A DNA stretch of 64,000 nt from assembly GCF_004011695.2 (NCBI RefSeq), contig NC_082405.1:2603001-2667000 (forward strand), in the 5' to 3' direction. Shown here piece by piece: positions 24,522-35,616 of this stretch (the stretch's first letter is position 1; every line of letters starts with the position of its first letter). The notes below the pieces were generated by a model that was given only the letters and a program-made list of their open reading frames with translations, did no database searches and was not told the DNA's origin. The stretch comes from Ascochyta rabiei (Eukaryota; Ascomycota; Dothideomycetes; Pleosporales; Didymellaceae). The translations under genes were made by a program, and so were the position numbers.

Positions 24522-27500
24522 CTAGGCTTCCGTGACAGCCTCGGCCTTGATCCCGTTCTCCTTGGGCGCAGGCTTCTCCGCAGCGGCCGCGGTCAGCTCC
24601 TTGATCTTGGCGTCCTTTTCCTTGATCTTCTCCAAGACGGACGTGTTGAGCGTCTTGAGAGACGCCTGGCCCTTCTTTGCCTCTTCGACCTCCTTCTTCA
24701 GCGTGTCGAGCTCCGTCTTGGAAGCTTCGCTGGACGCTTTCAGGGTGGCGAGCTCGGCTTCCCACTGTGCCGACTTGTCCTCTTGAGCTTTGCGAGCAGC
24801 AACGGCGTCGTCAACCGTCTTGGCGCTGGCTGCTGCCTTCTCCTCGGCCTCCCTCGTCTCCTTCTGTGAGAGCTCAAGGGCTTTGGTGGCCTCGATCAGC
24901 TTGGTGTCAGATTCCTGCTTCAACTGCTCGAGGGCCTTGGCTGCCGAGGCTGCCTTCTCAGACTCGACAAGCTTAGCCTGAAGCTCTGTGACCTGGGCCT
25001 CCTTGGCAGCCTTGTCCTTGGTGGCGGTTTCGACGGCGGCCTCCAGCTGAGTGACCTTGGCATCGTTTGCCTTGATCTGCTCCTCCAGCGTAGCCTTCTC
25101 GGAAGTCGCCTTCTCAGCTACGGCCTTGTGTTCCGCAATCTCGGTTGCCAGAGCGGAAGCCTTGGCCTGAGCATCGGTGGCCGCCTTGTGCTCGTCGGCC
25201 AGCGACTTCTCAGCCTTCTCCTGCGCCAACTTCGCAGCTTGGGCCTCTTCCTGAGCAGCTGAAAGGGTAGCCTTGGTCTCATCGAGAGAAGCTGTCGCAC
25301 TCTTGATGGCATCATCGTGGGCGCTCTTCGCGCTGGTCAGCTCCTTCTTGGTTCCCTCGTGCGATGCTTTGGCCTTCTCCAAGGCAGCATCGTGATCAGC
25401 AGCAGCCTTCTCGAGCTGGCTCTGGAGCTCCGCGACCTTTGATTCGCTCTGCTTGGCGGCCTTCAGCTCGTTGTCGAGCTCATCCTTTGACTTCTGAAGG
25501 GCGCTAAGTTCGTCCTTGGTGGAGGACAGGGTAGACCTAGTCTCCTCGTGTGCCTTCTCAGCGTCGGCTTGCGCTTGTTGGGCAGCAGTCAGCTGGCCCT
25601 TGGTCTCTTCGTGTCCGGTGGTGGTGGCTTTTTGAGCAGACTCCAGTTCCGCAATCTTAGCATTGAGCTTCTCGACCTCGTCCTTCGATGCCGAAGCCTC
25701 CTTGAGAGCCTCATCCTTGGCGGCAAGATCCTTCTCAAGAGCGGCAACCTTCTCGTCGGCTGCACTGCTCGCTGTCTTGGCAGCGTTTTGTGCCTCCGAA
25801 AGCTCGGCGTCCTTGCTCTTGAGGGAAGACTCTAGGGCGGCGATCTTGTCATCGGCATTACTATTCGATGCTTTGGCAGCACTCTGGGCCTCCAGGAGTT
25901 CAGCGTCTTTGCTCTTAAGCGATGACTCAAGTTCGGCAACCTTTTCGGCATGTTGCTTGGCGACGGCCAGGTCCTTCTCCAGCGCTGAGATCTTGTTTGA
26001 AAGCTCAGTGGACTCGGTCTTTGCCTGGTCGCCGGCTTCAGCAGCCTTGGCGAGCTCAGCATCCTTCGCCTCGAGCTTCTGCGTCGACTCCTTCAGCGAA
26101 GATTCCAGTTCGGAGACCTTGGACTGAAGGCCGCTGGCTTCACCCTTGGCAGACTCGGTGGCGTTGGCAGCCTCCTGTTTCGCAGCGTCGAGCTTCTTCT
26201 CGAGCTCCGCGATCTGGGCACTGGTAGATTCCTTGAGCTTGCTGACGTCTGTCTGAGCGGCGGCGGTCTTCGATTGCTCGCTTTCGAGATCGGCAGTAGC
26301 GGCAGCGAGCTTCTTTTCCAGCTCTTGAACCTGAGAGGAAGAGGTGTCGGTGGCCTTCTGTGCATCCTGCTTCGCAGCTTGGACCTCAGCATCCTTGGCA
26401 GCAAGGTCTTCAGTCGCCTTCTTCAACGAACTCTCCAGCTCGCTGATCTTGGAAGCCGAGCTCTCGGTGGTCTTGTTAGCCTCCTGCTGTGCCGATTCCA
26501 ACTCCGCCTCCTTCTTGGCCAAGTTCTCCTGGGCATCCTTCAAGAGTTTGTCCAGGTCTGCAATCTTTGCTGAAGAAACCTCGGTACTGTTGCTGGCGTC
26601 GCTGCGAGCACTTTCAATCTCCTTCTCCTTGGCGGCGAGGCTATCCTGTGCCTCCTTGAGAGACGATTCGAGCTCCGAGACCTTCTTGGAAGAGGCTTCG
26701 GTGGCCGCTGTTGCGTCTGCACGAGCACTCTCAACCTCTACCTCTTTGGCAGCAAGATCATCTTGGACCTTCTTCAGGGAAGACTCCAGCTCGGTCACGC
26801 GAGCATCGGCAGATCCAGTAGCGTTTTCAGCATCGCCCTTGGCCTTGGTGAGAGCAGCCTCCAACTCTGCAACGCGAGCAGCAGATGCCTCCGATGCCGT
26901 TGTGGCATCCTTCCGGGCGCTCTGTAGCTCTGCGTCCTTCGCAGCGAGGCTGTCCTGAGCATCCTTTAGCGACTTCTCCAGCTCAGTGATCTGGGCAGCG
27001 AGAGTGTCAACGCTGCTCCTCGCCTTTTCGGCAGCTTCAGCAGCGTTGTCCTTCTCGGCGGTGAGCGCAGCGATCTGTCCTTCCAATTCTGACGTCTTGG
27101 CAGCGAGATCATTCTGTGCCTGCTTCAGCTCACCCTCCAGCTTGGAGATCTGGGTTGAGAGCTCATTAGCATCGCCCTTGGATGCGTCGGCAGCAGCAAG
27201 CCTCTCTTCCAGCTCGTTGATCTGCTTCTTGAGCGCATCGATCTCACTTTTGCTCGAATCAGTGACAGCGACAGCTTCTTTGCTAGCGTTGGTAGCCTCC
27301 TCAGACTTGCTGGCAAGTTCTGTCCTGGCCGACTCAAGGTCAGATGTGCGGCTAGACAGCTCCTCCTTTGCGTCGGTGAGCGCCTTCTCAAGCTCAGTGA
27401 TCTTGGCGGTGTGCTCTGTGGAGTTGGAGGCGTTGGCCGACTCGAGCTCCGAAAGCTTCAAGCCACGGGCCTCGTGCTCTTGGGAAAGCTTGTTGTGTGC

Positions 27501-28646
27501 CTCGGTCTGAGCATTGAGCTTCTCAGTAGCGTTGGCATGGTTAGCCTGAAGCTCCTCGATCTGCTGCTTCAGCGAAGACACTTCGCTTTGAAGCTGGTCG
27601 ACGTTCTTGCTGCTGATCTCCTTCTCGGCGGTGAGGGCAGCGATGATCTCGTCCTTGGCATCGAGGTCGGTCCTGGGAATGAGGGAAGCATGGTCGGCGC
27701 GCAGCTGCTCTAGCTCGGCGTTGACCTTGGCAAGGGCCTCTTCAGCACTCTTCCTGTCTGCTGTGAGCTGCTCAAGCTCGGTGGTAGCCTTGGCGAGCGA
27801 CTGTTCAGCGGTAGTCTTCTCTTCCGACAGGGCCTTGATCTCGTTGTCTTTCGATTCGAGCTCGGCCTTGGGCGCTGGCTCGCCACCCTTCGCTTCGAGG
27901 CTGGTGATGGCGCTCTTCAGCTTCTCAATCTCCGACTTCAGAGCATCGATCTCGTTCTGGAGCTCGGCGACACGGGCCTCGTGCTCTGCGTTGGTGGCGG
28001 CGATCTTGCTGTTGAACTCGCCTTCACACTCCTCACGGACAGAGTTACGCTCCTTGGTCTTGGCCTCGCGCACTTGCTGCACGACTACGCTGACCATGTG
28101 CTCCTCGAGATCTTTCTTGTCCTGCAAAAGCGTAGCCTCACGCTCCTCGAAGGTCTTCTCGCGCTCCTTGTGGTCGTCCTCGAGGGTCTTGACGTGCTCG
28201 TCCTGCTTGTTGGCGACAATCCTGGCGTCGTCGAGCTGGGCTTCTGCATGGGCAAGCTGCTTCTTCAGGGCCTCGAGCTGGACTTCGTACGAGTCGTTGG
28301 GGTTTGGCGGAGGAGGTTGGACGCCTGTGTGCACGCGGCGGATTAGCGAGGAGGCCGGTGCATGCAGCGGGGCAGCGTGAAGTGAGAAGGGGTAGAACGG
28401 ACCCGAGCCTGGCACAATAAATTACTGGGCAGGCGGGGTGAAGTGAAAGAGAGGTTGCTTACCTGCGTCGGTGCCAGAGAAGGCGTCTCTCGGCGTCTCG
28501 GGCGGTGTGTCGATGCCATTGTCGCCGGTCGTGGGCCTGGACTTGCTCGGAGCAGGTGCATGTGCTTCTGCTGTCGTGACGGCGGTGGTAGGTGAAGTCG
28601 GTGCGGCGCCAGCGCTGCCGAAGAAGTAGTTGTACGCCCTACGCAT
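24522..28646 (-). CDS. Large coiled-coil protein with degenerate tandem repeats
   Basis: Exon 1 is 28463-28646, the intron 28325-28462 (138 bp) and exon 2 24522-28324, giving 1328 residues. The start MRRAYNYFFGSAG is the first ATG of the exon, followed by a Pro/Thr-rich leader to about residue 75. Nearly all the rest is predicted coiled coil: Glu, Lys, Ala and Ser dominate and heptad leucines are frequent. Residues about 507-726 are tandem units of 39, 25 and 39x4 residues beginning ELESSLK or a variant, and about 857-920 holds two 32-residue units. The tail is KENGIKAEAVTEA. No enzymatic domain or membrane segment is visible. Similar composition occurs in tethering, cytoskeletal and septal proteins, but I cannot assign a family. 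Confidence 0.85.
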
Positions 28647-31190
28647 GCTGCTGGTGCGCTTGGGTAGTCCGGGGCGAGTTGGCGTCGTTGATTTGCGTCC
28701 TCTGGATTCTTGTCGCTCTACTGCTCCTTCCGTGGCAGCAGCGATGGTGTCTTCGGAAGTCCTGTGGCTCTGACCACTCTGGTTCCGGTGTGCTGGGGGA
28801 GGTCGAGCGTGGCTGAGCTTTCGACCGAACTTGGAAGAGCCCGACTGTATATCGGCGAGGATCTGCTTCTGCTCTTTGGCCGTTGCACTGAGGCGGGTGT
28901 CAGTTTAGGATCAATGGCGGTGTGGTGACTAGGGCAACGGCGACACGCAGAACAAAGGGATTGTTGAGAAGCAGGCAGGAGGTGAAACGCGGGCGCTGGG
29001 CAGATGTCGCGAGACTAGGAAGCTATCTCTTACCAGAGCGAAGCGTGGGGGATGGTGGAGCGTGGATGCAAAGGTGCGGTGAAGACGAAGAAAAAGTCGG
29101 GATGACGGAAGATCACTCACTCATAGCTTTCCCTCGAGCGCCAGCTAGGCATGATTCAGTTCTGCTATCAAGCAATGACACGGGCTCCAGTAGCCTGCTA
29201 GCCTGTTCCTCCTATGAAAAGATTTTACCGATTCTGTCAAGCGGACGGGGGCGCCTTTGGTCCTCCAGCGTGAGCTTTATGTACGGGCACAACGCGTGCA
29301 TCTTAGCGTCCTTGTAATAGTATGCAGCCCGCAGCACCAAGCATGGCGGCAGGCCAGTCAGGGTGCGCTGAGCAGACGCTCTGCACGTTGCACGCTTCAC
29401 ATGGGGCAAAGTCAACACGCCGCTTACTGCAAGCACAACACACAAGAGCCCGCTGTGAGGGTCGTCCGCGGCGAAGCATGGGTCGAGCTCGGGGCGCGGC
29501 TCCACTTGATATCTTACCGCCTCGACCAGGTTCGGAGACGGCAGGTGGCCATGGCAGCACCGACGTTGGCGCCTGGAGACTGTCGACGACCCAACATCCT
29601 CGTCGGCCATGGGCAGACGTGGTGTTGAGCTTGCTGTCCACACGAAAGGTTGCCTCGTTGGGCTGTCGTCGACAGTCGCCCATATCAGGGTTCATTTCAT
29701 GTCGAAGCAGCAACCCTGCGGGAAGACCATCGGCCTGGGTACCCAATCACAGCGCTGCACGTAGTGCCACCAGACGTCGCGTGAGGAGCCAAGGACGAGC
29801 AGCGAGGAAAGTAGGACGAGCACCGTGGTGTCGACGAGGCGAACCAGACTCTATATCTGCTGCAATCGGTGCTGAATGACGGTCATCTCGACTGCTGGCC
29901 ATCTTCGGAGGGGGCGCACTTGTTGCGGCCATGTCGCCACGACCGCGCGTTGACACGACATGGACAGCTGTTGGAGCTCAAGCTTGAGCACGGATACCGT
30001 GCAACACCAAGTCGCTGTGGCGTCGTCCTCAGCAGTGATTCGACTTCTGCCACCACAGGACGCAAGCCGTCCACTGGTGCTGCAGGAACACTGTCCGTCT
30101 CAAGACAAGGACTCCTTGACCAAAATGCATGCTGTGAGAGGTGGCCTCGAGCAAGGTGAGACATGATAGCCAGGATGGTAGAGCCATGGTAGCTCGAGCC
30201 CAACTTCTTTGGACGAGGCGCATGAATCAGTGGGTGAGATGCAGGGCTCGCGGCATTTGGCTGATGCGCTGTCACAGCTTTCCATCGGCCGCTAGCCCAA
30301 GCTCCCTCACACCGCGCCTTGGCTGATCGCGTCTGTGCCCTCGACAGTCCAACAAAAACTTCTCGTTGTCCCGGCGACCCCTCTTCACGTGGGAAGAATA
30401 CGAATTTCCTCGGCGAGTTGCTAGCCGAACCATCGCCGTACTCTGACAGCGGTGAAGGCCGTTGTGGGGGTTTGGCGGACGACGACGACGTCACTTGCCC
30501 AAAATCACCTCGACAACGGACGAGCATGACCTTGGAGGTTGAGATGAGCATAACCTTGGACGTTGAGATGAGCATAACCTTGAGGTTGAGATGAGCAAAA
30601 CCTTGAGGTTGAGATGAGCAAAACCTTGAGGTTGAGATGAGCAAAACCTTGAGGTTGAGATGAGCAAAACCTTGAGGTTGAGATGAGCAAAACCTTGAGG
30701 TTGAGATGAGCAAAACCTTGGACGTGGAGATGGGATGTGCGCATCTCATTCACTGATTCATAAGGCTCTACGAAAGACCGCCCAACACATGCCCAATTGC
30801 GACGCCGTAGTCATGCTGCATCCTATGTTCTTAGGGACGAGAGGAAGAAGGAAAAGAGCATTTCCACATAGTGAAGAGAAATCCAAGCGCCAAATCCAAC
30901 CACATGCGCCATACGCAGAAGCAAAGTATCAATGCGCGGACCCAGGCCAGTCGCTGCTATCGGATGACCGCCTAAGGTTTCGAAACAGGGGGTGAGATCG
31001 ATCGTACATAAGAATGACCTCTGGAGAAGACGCGGGAAAGGAACCCGCAAGTCTGGAGAGAAGTTGTTGATGTCGTGCTTCGCGACGTCGGCCATGTCGC
31101 TCGCGACGTTGTTCGTGCCGTTCTCGCAGTCGGTTCCGGCCTATAGTGCGAAGCAAGACATCAGCTCAGAGACGCAGCAAGTGGGAAGCC
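28647..31190. other. Intergenic region of about 2.5 kb
   Basis: The left part should hold the promoter of the coiled-coil gene and the right end the 3' flank of the RING gene. Overlapping ORFs of 60-290 codons lack any recognisable domain. The largest (29883-30749, minus) owes its length partly to the 23-bp minisatellite. I see no gene here. Confidence 0.5.
30530..30738 (+). repeat. 23/24-bp minisatellite, about nine copies
   Basis: Two 24-bp units are followed by six identical 23-bp units (30578-30715) and a diverged partial unit. The core reads CCTTGAGGTTGAGATGAGCA. A 23-bp period shifts frame at each copy, so it is not a coding repeat. Confidence 0.97.
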
Positions 31191-32692
31191 TCAAGACTGA
31201 GGGCCAGACCAACCCCTGCGTATCCGATCGCCGAGTCCGCCTGAAGCCGCATCAGTGGCTGTCGAGGTACCAGTGGTTTGGTTGTCCGCAGATCCAGTAT
31301 CCGAGGGAACGACATATGGGTCCTGTGGAGTGCCCGTGCCAGCTACGCTATCAAACGCACCAGGCATCTGTCGCGAACCTGATGGCTGAGCTGACGCAGA
31401 AGCTTGGGCACCTGCTCCACTTTCTGCGTGAGTGGCGATGCTTTTCCGACAGTGTGGACAGGTATCATGCTCACTCAGCCACGCAGAGACACACGGATGG
31501 TGGAACCAGTGTTTGCAGGGCAGTTCCGTCACTTCCTCGCCAATCAGGACTTCATCCATGCAGATGCTGCATTCAGCGGTGTGCTCAGGCCCAAGCATGT
31601 CTTCGGAAACCTTCTTCCTTGGCAGCGCGTCGATGTCGGCCTGCGTAGCAGGTGGAGGGGCGTTGTTGGTGGCTGTCTGCTCCATGAGCTGTGAGACGAT
31701 ACGATCGAGGCCTTCTTGAGAGTACACAAAGTCGCCCATCTGACCCCCTCCAGGTATAAGACCTAGCGATTGGAAGAGGTTCAAGAATGGTGCTGGTACA
31801 TTCTCCCCGCCTGGTCCACCGCGGCCGGAGCCATCGCCGCCCTGGGGCATGTTTTGAGCCCCGAGTGCTGCCATCAGACCAGTCATGACACTGTCGGTGA
31901 TTAGTATATAGCACACGTTGCCCTTTGCAACCTGACTTACTTGGAGATGTCATCGACAGGCTCCACGTGCATACCAGAGCCATCGCCTCGTGGTGCTAAA
32001 CGTGCCCCGCCATGGTATGTAAACCGACCAGTAGGATTACCAGGTTGATCTTGCCCTTGTGCCTCTTGGTATGCCGATTGGCCGGCGCCTGAGAACAACC
32101 CTTCGCCCTGTCCTTGATGTTGACCTTGGCCTGCTGGTTGCCCTTGTACAGCCGCTCGTGTCAACCCATTGAGCATTGACATGAAGCCACCAATGGAGGC
32201 AGGCGCATTGACAGCTGCAAGGCCTTGCGGAGATACCGACCGTGTTATGGTAGCTTGGACGTTGAATCTACCAGGCCCAACCCGCACGAAGTTGAAGTTG
32301 CTAATATCCGCTTCGTCCGGATCGTCGTTTGCGAATGGGTTCTGGTGGGGGTTCAGGCGAGGCGGCGGTGCTTGCTCGAGGTCGGGCATGGAGTTGTCAT
32401 CTTGATCACCATCGTAGCCAAACATGTTGCTGTCTCGTGGGTCATTGTCATCCTCAATCTGGGAGGTGTAAGCGCATGTCCGCCATGTTCAGCCTCGAAT
32501 CGTAGGGCCGGATTTTAGGTTTCGCGGTCAACTCACAATCTCTGTGAAGTCTGAACCGCATTCCGGACAGGTAAGGCCGCGCTCGTCCCTGTACCACTCG
32601 TCGGCGCACTCGTGGCAAAACATCATATCGCGGTGCCCGGGCCTCTGACTCCCCGCCGGCATGGGCGCACTTTGATTTGCTGACGAGTCCAT
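31191..32692 (-). CDS. RING-H2 E3 ubiquitin ligase, RNF115/RNF126-like
   Basis: The exons are 32537-32692, 31941-32458 and 31191-31890, with introns of 78 and 50 bp, giving 457 residues. The N-terminus has a small zinc ribbon with CxxC pairs at C26/C29 and C42/C45. The middle is disordered and Gly/Gln-rich. At about residues 337-380 lies a RING-H2 domain (CSICMDEV... CKHWFHHPCV... CPHCRK) with C3H2C3 ligand order, followed by a Ser/Thr/Gly-rich tail. An N-terminal zinc ribbon plus a C-terminal RING-H2 is the layout of the RNF115/126 group, where the ribbon binds ubiquitin or client-handling factors and the RING recruits an E2. The substrate is unknown. Confidence 0.93.
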
Positions 32693-33517
32693 GTCTGCAG
32701 AGCTGTGGCGAGGACTCGTGAACGAAGATGGTTTGCAGCTGCAGACATGTCAGCAAGAAACACAGACTACGGTTACAAGACGCAGGCTCACAAGGAGATA
32801 TCAGGAGGGCGTGACCTATGCGTGGGCGATAGCTCGGTGGTCCGTTTTGAACTAACCGGCCGGCCTGCTATAGCCAGACGTAGATCGGCGCAAGGTGAAT
32901 GGTGTAGAGTAGGTAGAAGGGTAGCGAATGCTTCTAGGTATGAGTTCGTGCAGACGCCGTGGAGAAGTCGCGATGCCGGCGGCGAAATCGAATTCCTGGT
33001 CGAACGCTTGCTCAGATCCGAGTGACGTCGGTCGTTAACGTCTGGAAGATCGCTGGCGCAGGGTCCAGCGAATCGGTACAGGCTGACCAACGACTACCAC
33101 GAAAAATACTCAAAGTAGCAAACAGTAGGAGAAGCGTGGACTGGGCTATTGCGGCCGTGCTAAGGCTTTTGAAGGTGGTTAGCAGTCTGGTTGCTTGGTT
33201 CTGACTCTTCGTTCGCTCAACCACTTGTCCATGGCCTCTTGACGACTTCTCTAACATTCCATGGGCTTCGGTCAAACTGCCACAGTGCTTTTGTACAACT
33301 ACAACCGTTAGGACCAGAACTCAGGTGAACAGCAAGCCTCGTGTTTTACAGGAAAGTTGCGTGTATGCTTTTCTGGCTGATATATATCCTCATGTTCGTA
33401 CAGCCTTAGCCAACCTTGTGACGGAATAACAAGTGTGATATCCAAACCCACCAACGCCTGTGCAACAAAGAGATTCTGCAGCATCTATAATTGCAAACTC
33501 AGTCGCCCTCAAACCGT
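32693..33517. other. Intergenic region between the RING gene and fis1
   Basis: About 0.8 kb with only short unrecognisable ORFs. It should hold the RING gene promoter and the fis1 3' untranslated region. No repeat or RNA gene was seen. Confidence 0.5.
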
Positions 33518-34087
<570 letters not shown>

Positions 34088-34427
34088 GGCGATGTTTGGT
34101 GATTGGGGTTGCAGAGGTGCACTAGATGGCGTGTGGAGATCAACGGCAGTGCACAGGTGAACGGCGAGAAATGTCTCGTGAACTTGTGAGAACGGCCTGT
34201 GACGTACGCCTCGTGGCTGCGCTGGTGGGTGGCGCCGTGGCGGGAGCTGCAGCCGCGGTCGCGTTGCCATGCGCGCACAGGCCAGCAATCACAACAACAA
34301 ACCGAAACACCAGCATCCTCACCACCAGAGCACACGTCCACAGTCACGATAAACCTGCCGATCGCAAACCTTACCGAATACTCGAACCTCACAATAACAC
34401 ATTCGCGACCTGCATTCGACCATCAAG
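34088..34427. promoter_or_regulatory. Shared promoter region of fis1 and spc24
   Basis: Only 340 bp separate the two divergent start codons, so both promoters and 5' leaders must fit here. Both ORFs crossing it are chance frames. Confidence 0.65.
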
Positions 34428-35176
34428 ATGCTCCTCGACGAAGACCCCGCCGCCGTACGCCCTTTCCCCTCAAACACCCACCCACACACTCACCACTAAC
34501 TCGCGCCAGCTCATCTCGCAATGCACCTCGCACTTCAAGATCGCCAACGATACCGCCTCGCTGCTGCGCATATCCGACTCGCTGAGCACCCTCTCTCAGT
34601 TTCGCTCCCAACACCTCTCTTCGCTGCAGGGCTCCCTCTCCCGACTATCCCGCACCCACCAAACACTCAGCGCGAACCATAACCACACGCTCTCACAACA
34701 CAACCCGACGAACCACGCCGCTGAGATTCTGAGACTGGACACGGAGAAGTTCAAAATTGCGAAGCAGGCGTCCGACCTCGAGATCGAAGGCGAGAGGCTG
34801 CAGCAGGAGCGGGAGCGACTGGCAAGCGTTGCGCAGGATCTGGAAGCGGAGGGTGTCGAGGGCGGAGAGAGAGAAAAGCCAGAGAGTGAGGACGCCACAA
34901 TGTAAGTTCCGCCGCACGAATCCATGTTCGCGTAAGCAACGGGGACACGACATGTTCGACTCAGCCGGTGCAAGAGCACACCAGGCTAACGCGCACAACA
35001 GATTGAAACTCAAACTCTACCGCACCCTCGGCATTGATGTCGAGCCTGATGCCACCACAGGCCAGTACAACAAAGCTGTCATTCGCAACGCGGCAAAGGG
35101 CGATGTGCACGTCGTCAACATCGACCCCAAGTTCTCGAGACACTTTTACACAAACTACTTCTGGCGAACCATGTAA
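34428..35176 (+). CDS. spc24: Kinetochore protein Spc24 (Ndc80 complex)
   Basis: The exons are 34428-34454 (27 nt), 34510-34901 and 35002-35176, with introns of 55 and 100 bp, giving 197 residues. The protein begins MLLDEDPAALISQC. A central coiled coil contains LRLDTEKFKIAKQASDLE, and the C-terminal globular domain has LKLKLYRTLGIDVEPD and ends in NIDPKFSRHFYTNYFW. That order and closing motif are typical of fungal Spc24. With Spc25 it anchors the Ndc80 complex to the inner kinetochore, linking chromosomes to microtubules. The GTACGC donor of intron 1 is slightly unusual but keeps the frame. Confidence 0.95.
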
Positions 35177-35616
35177 GGAGCCTGGATGGTTGAAGCAACA
35201 CATGTCGACTGCTTTTTCTTTTTTTTTTCCTCCTCTAAGATACCTCTTCTCTGATGGCGTTTGGGGAATTTGGGTACCATCATGACGCACATATAATGAC
35301 AACTTCTTCCTGCAAATGGCGTCAGCACATCTTCCATTGTCATAGCATTACATGTCACATTCGTAGTCAATTAGTACAGCACATGGTGATACTTAGAGAC
35401 CAGAAGGAAGACTCTTCACTTGACCCAAAACAATCTTGACGACAACATCTTGATTTGCACTATGCTAGAGAGCGCCACGTGGCAGCTACAAATCGTGGCC
35501 ATTGCCCAGGTTTACAATCCATTCCACATCTGGCGCAAAGGCGCGTAGAGCGGCGAACGTCAAGCTGTGCGTGGCAAACGCACGTCATATATTGCTCCCC
35601 AACTCAACACGCAAAT
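35177..35616. other. Intergenic region between convergent spc24 and the GYF gene
   Basis: 440 bp expected to hold two 3' untranslated regions. A T-rich run lies just after the spc24 stop at about 35215-35230. Nothing else was recognised. Confidence 0.5.

Noticed and set aside
30505..30753. Possible CRISPR-like array or repeat protein at the 23-bp repeats
   Set aside because: Units are contiguous without unique spacers, the period is not a multiple of three, and the genome is eukaryotic. It is a minisatellite.
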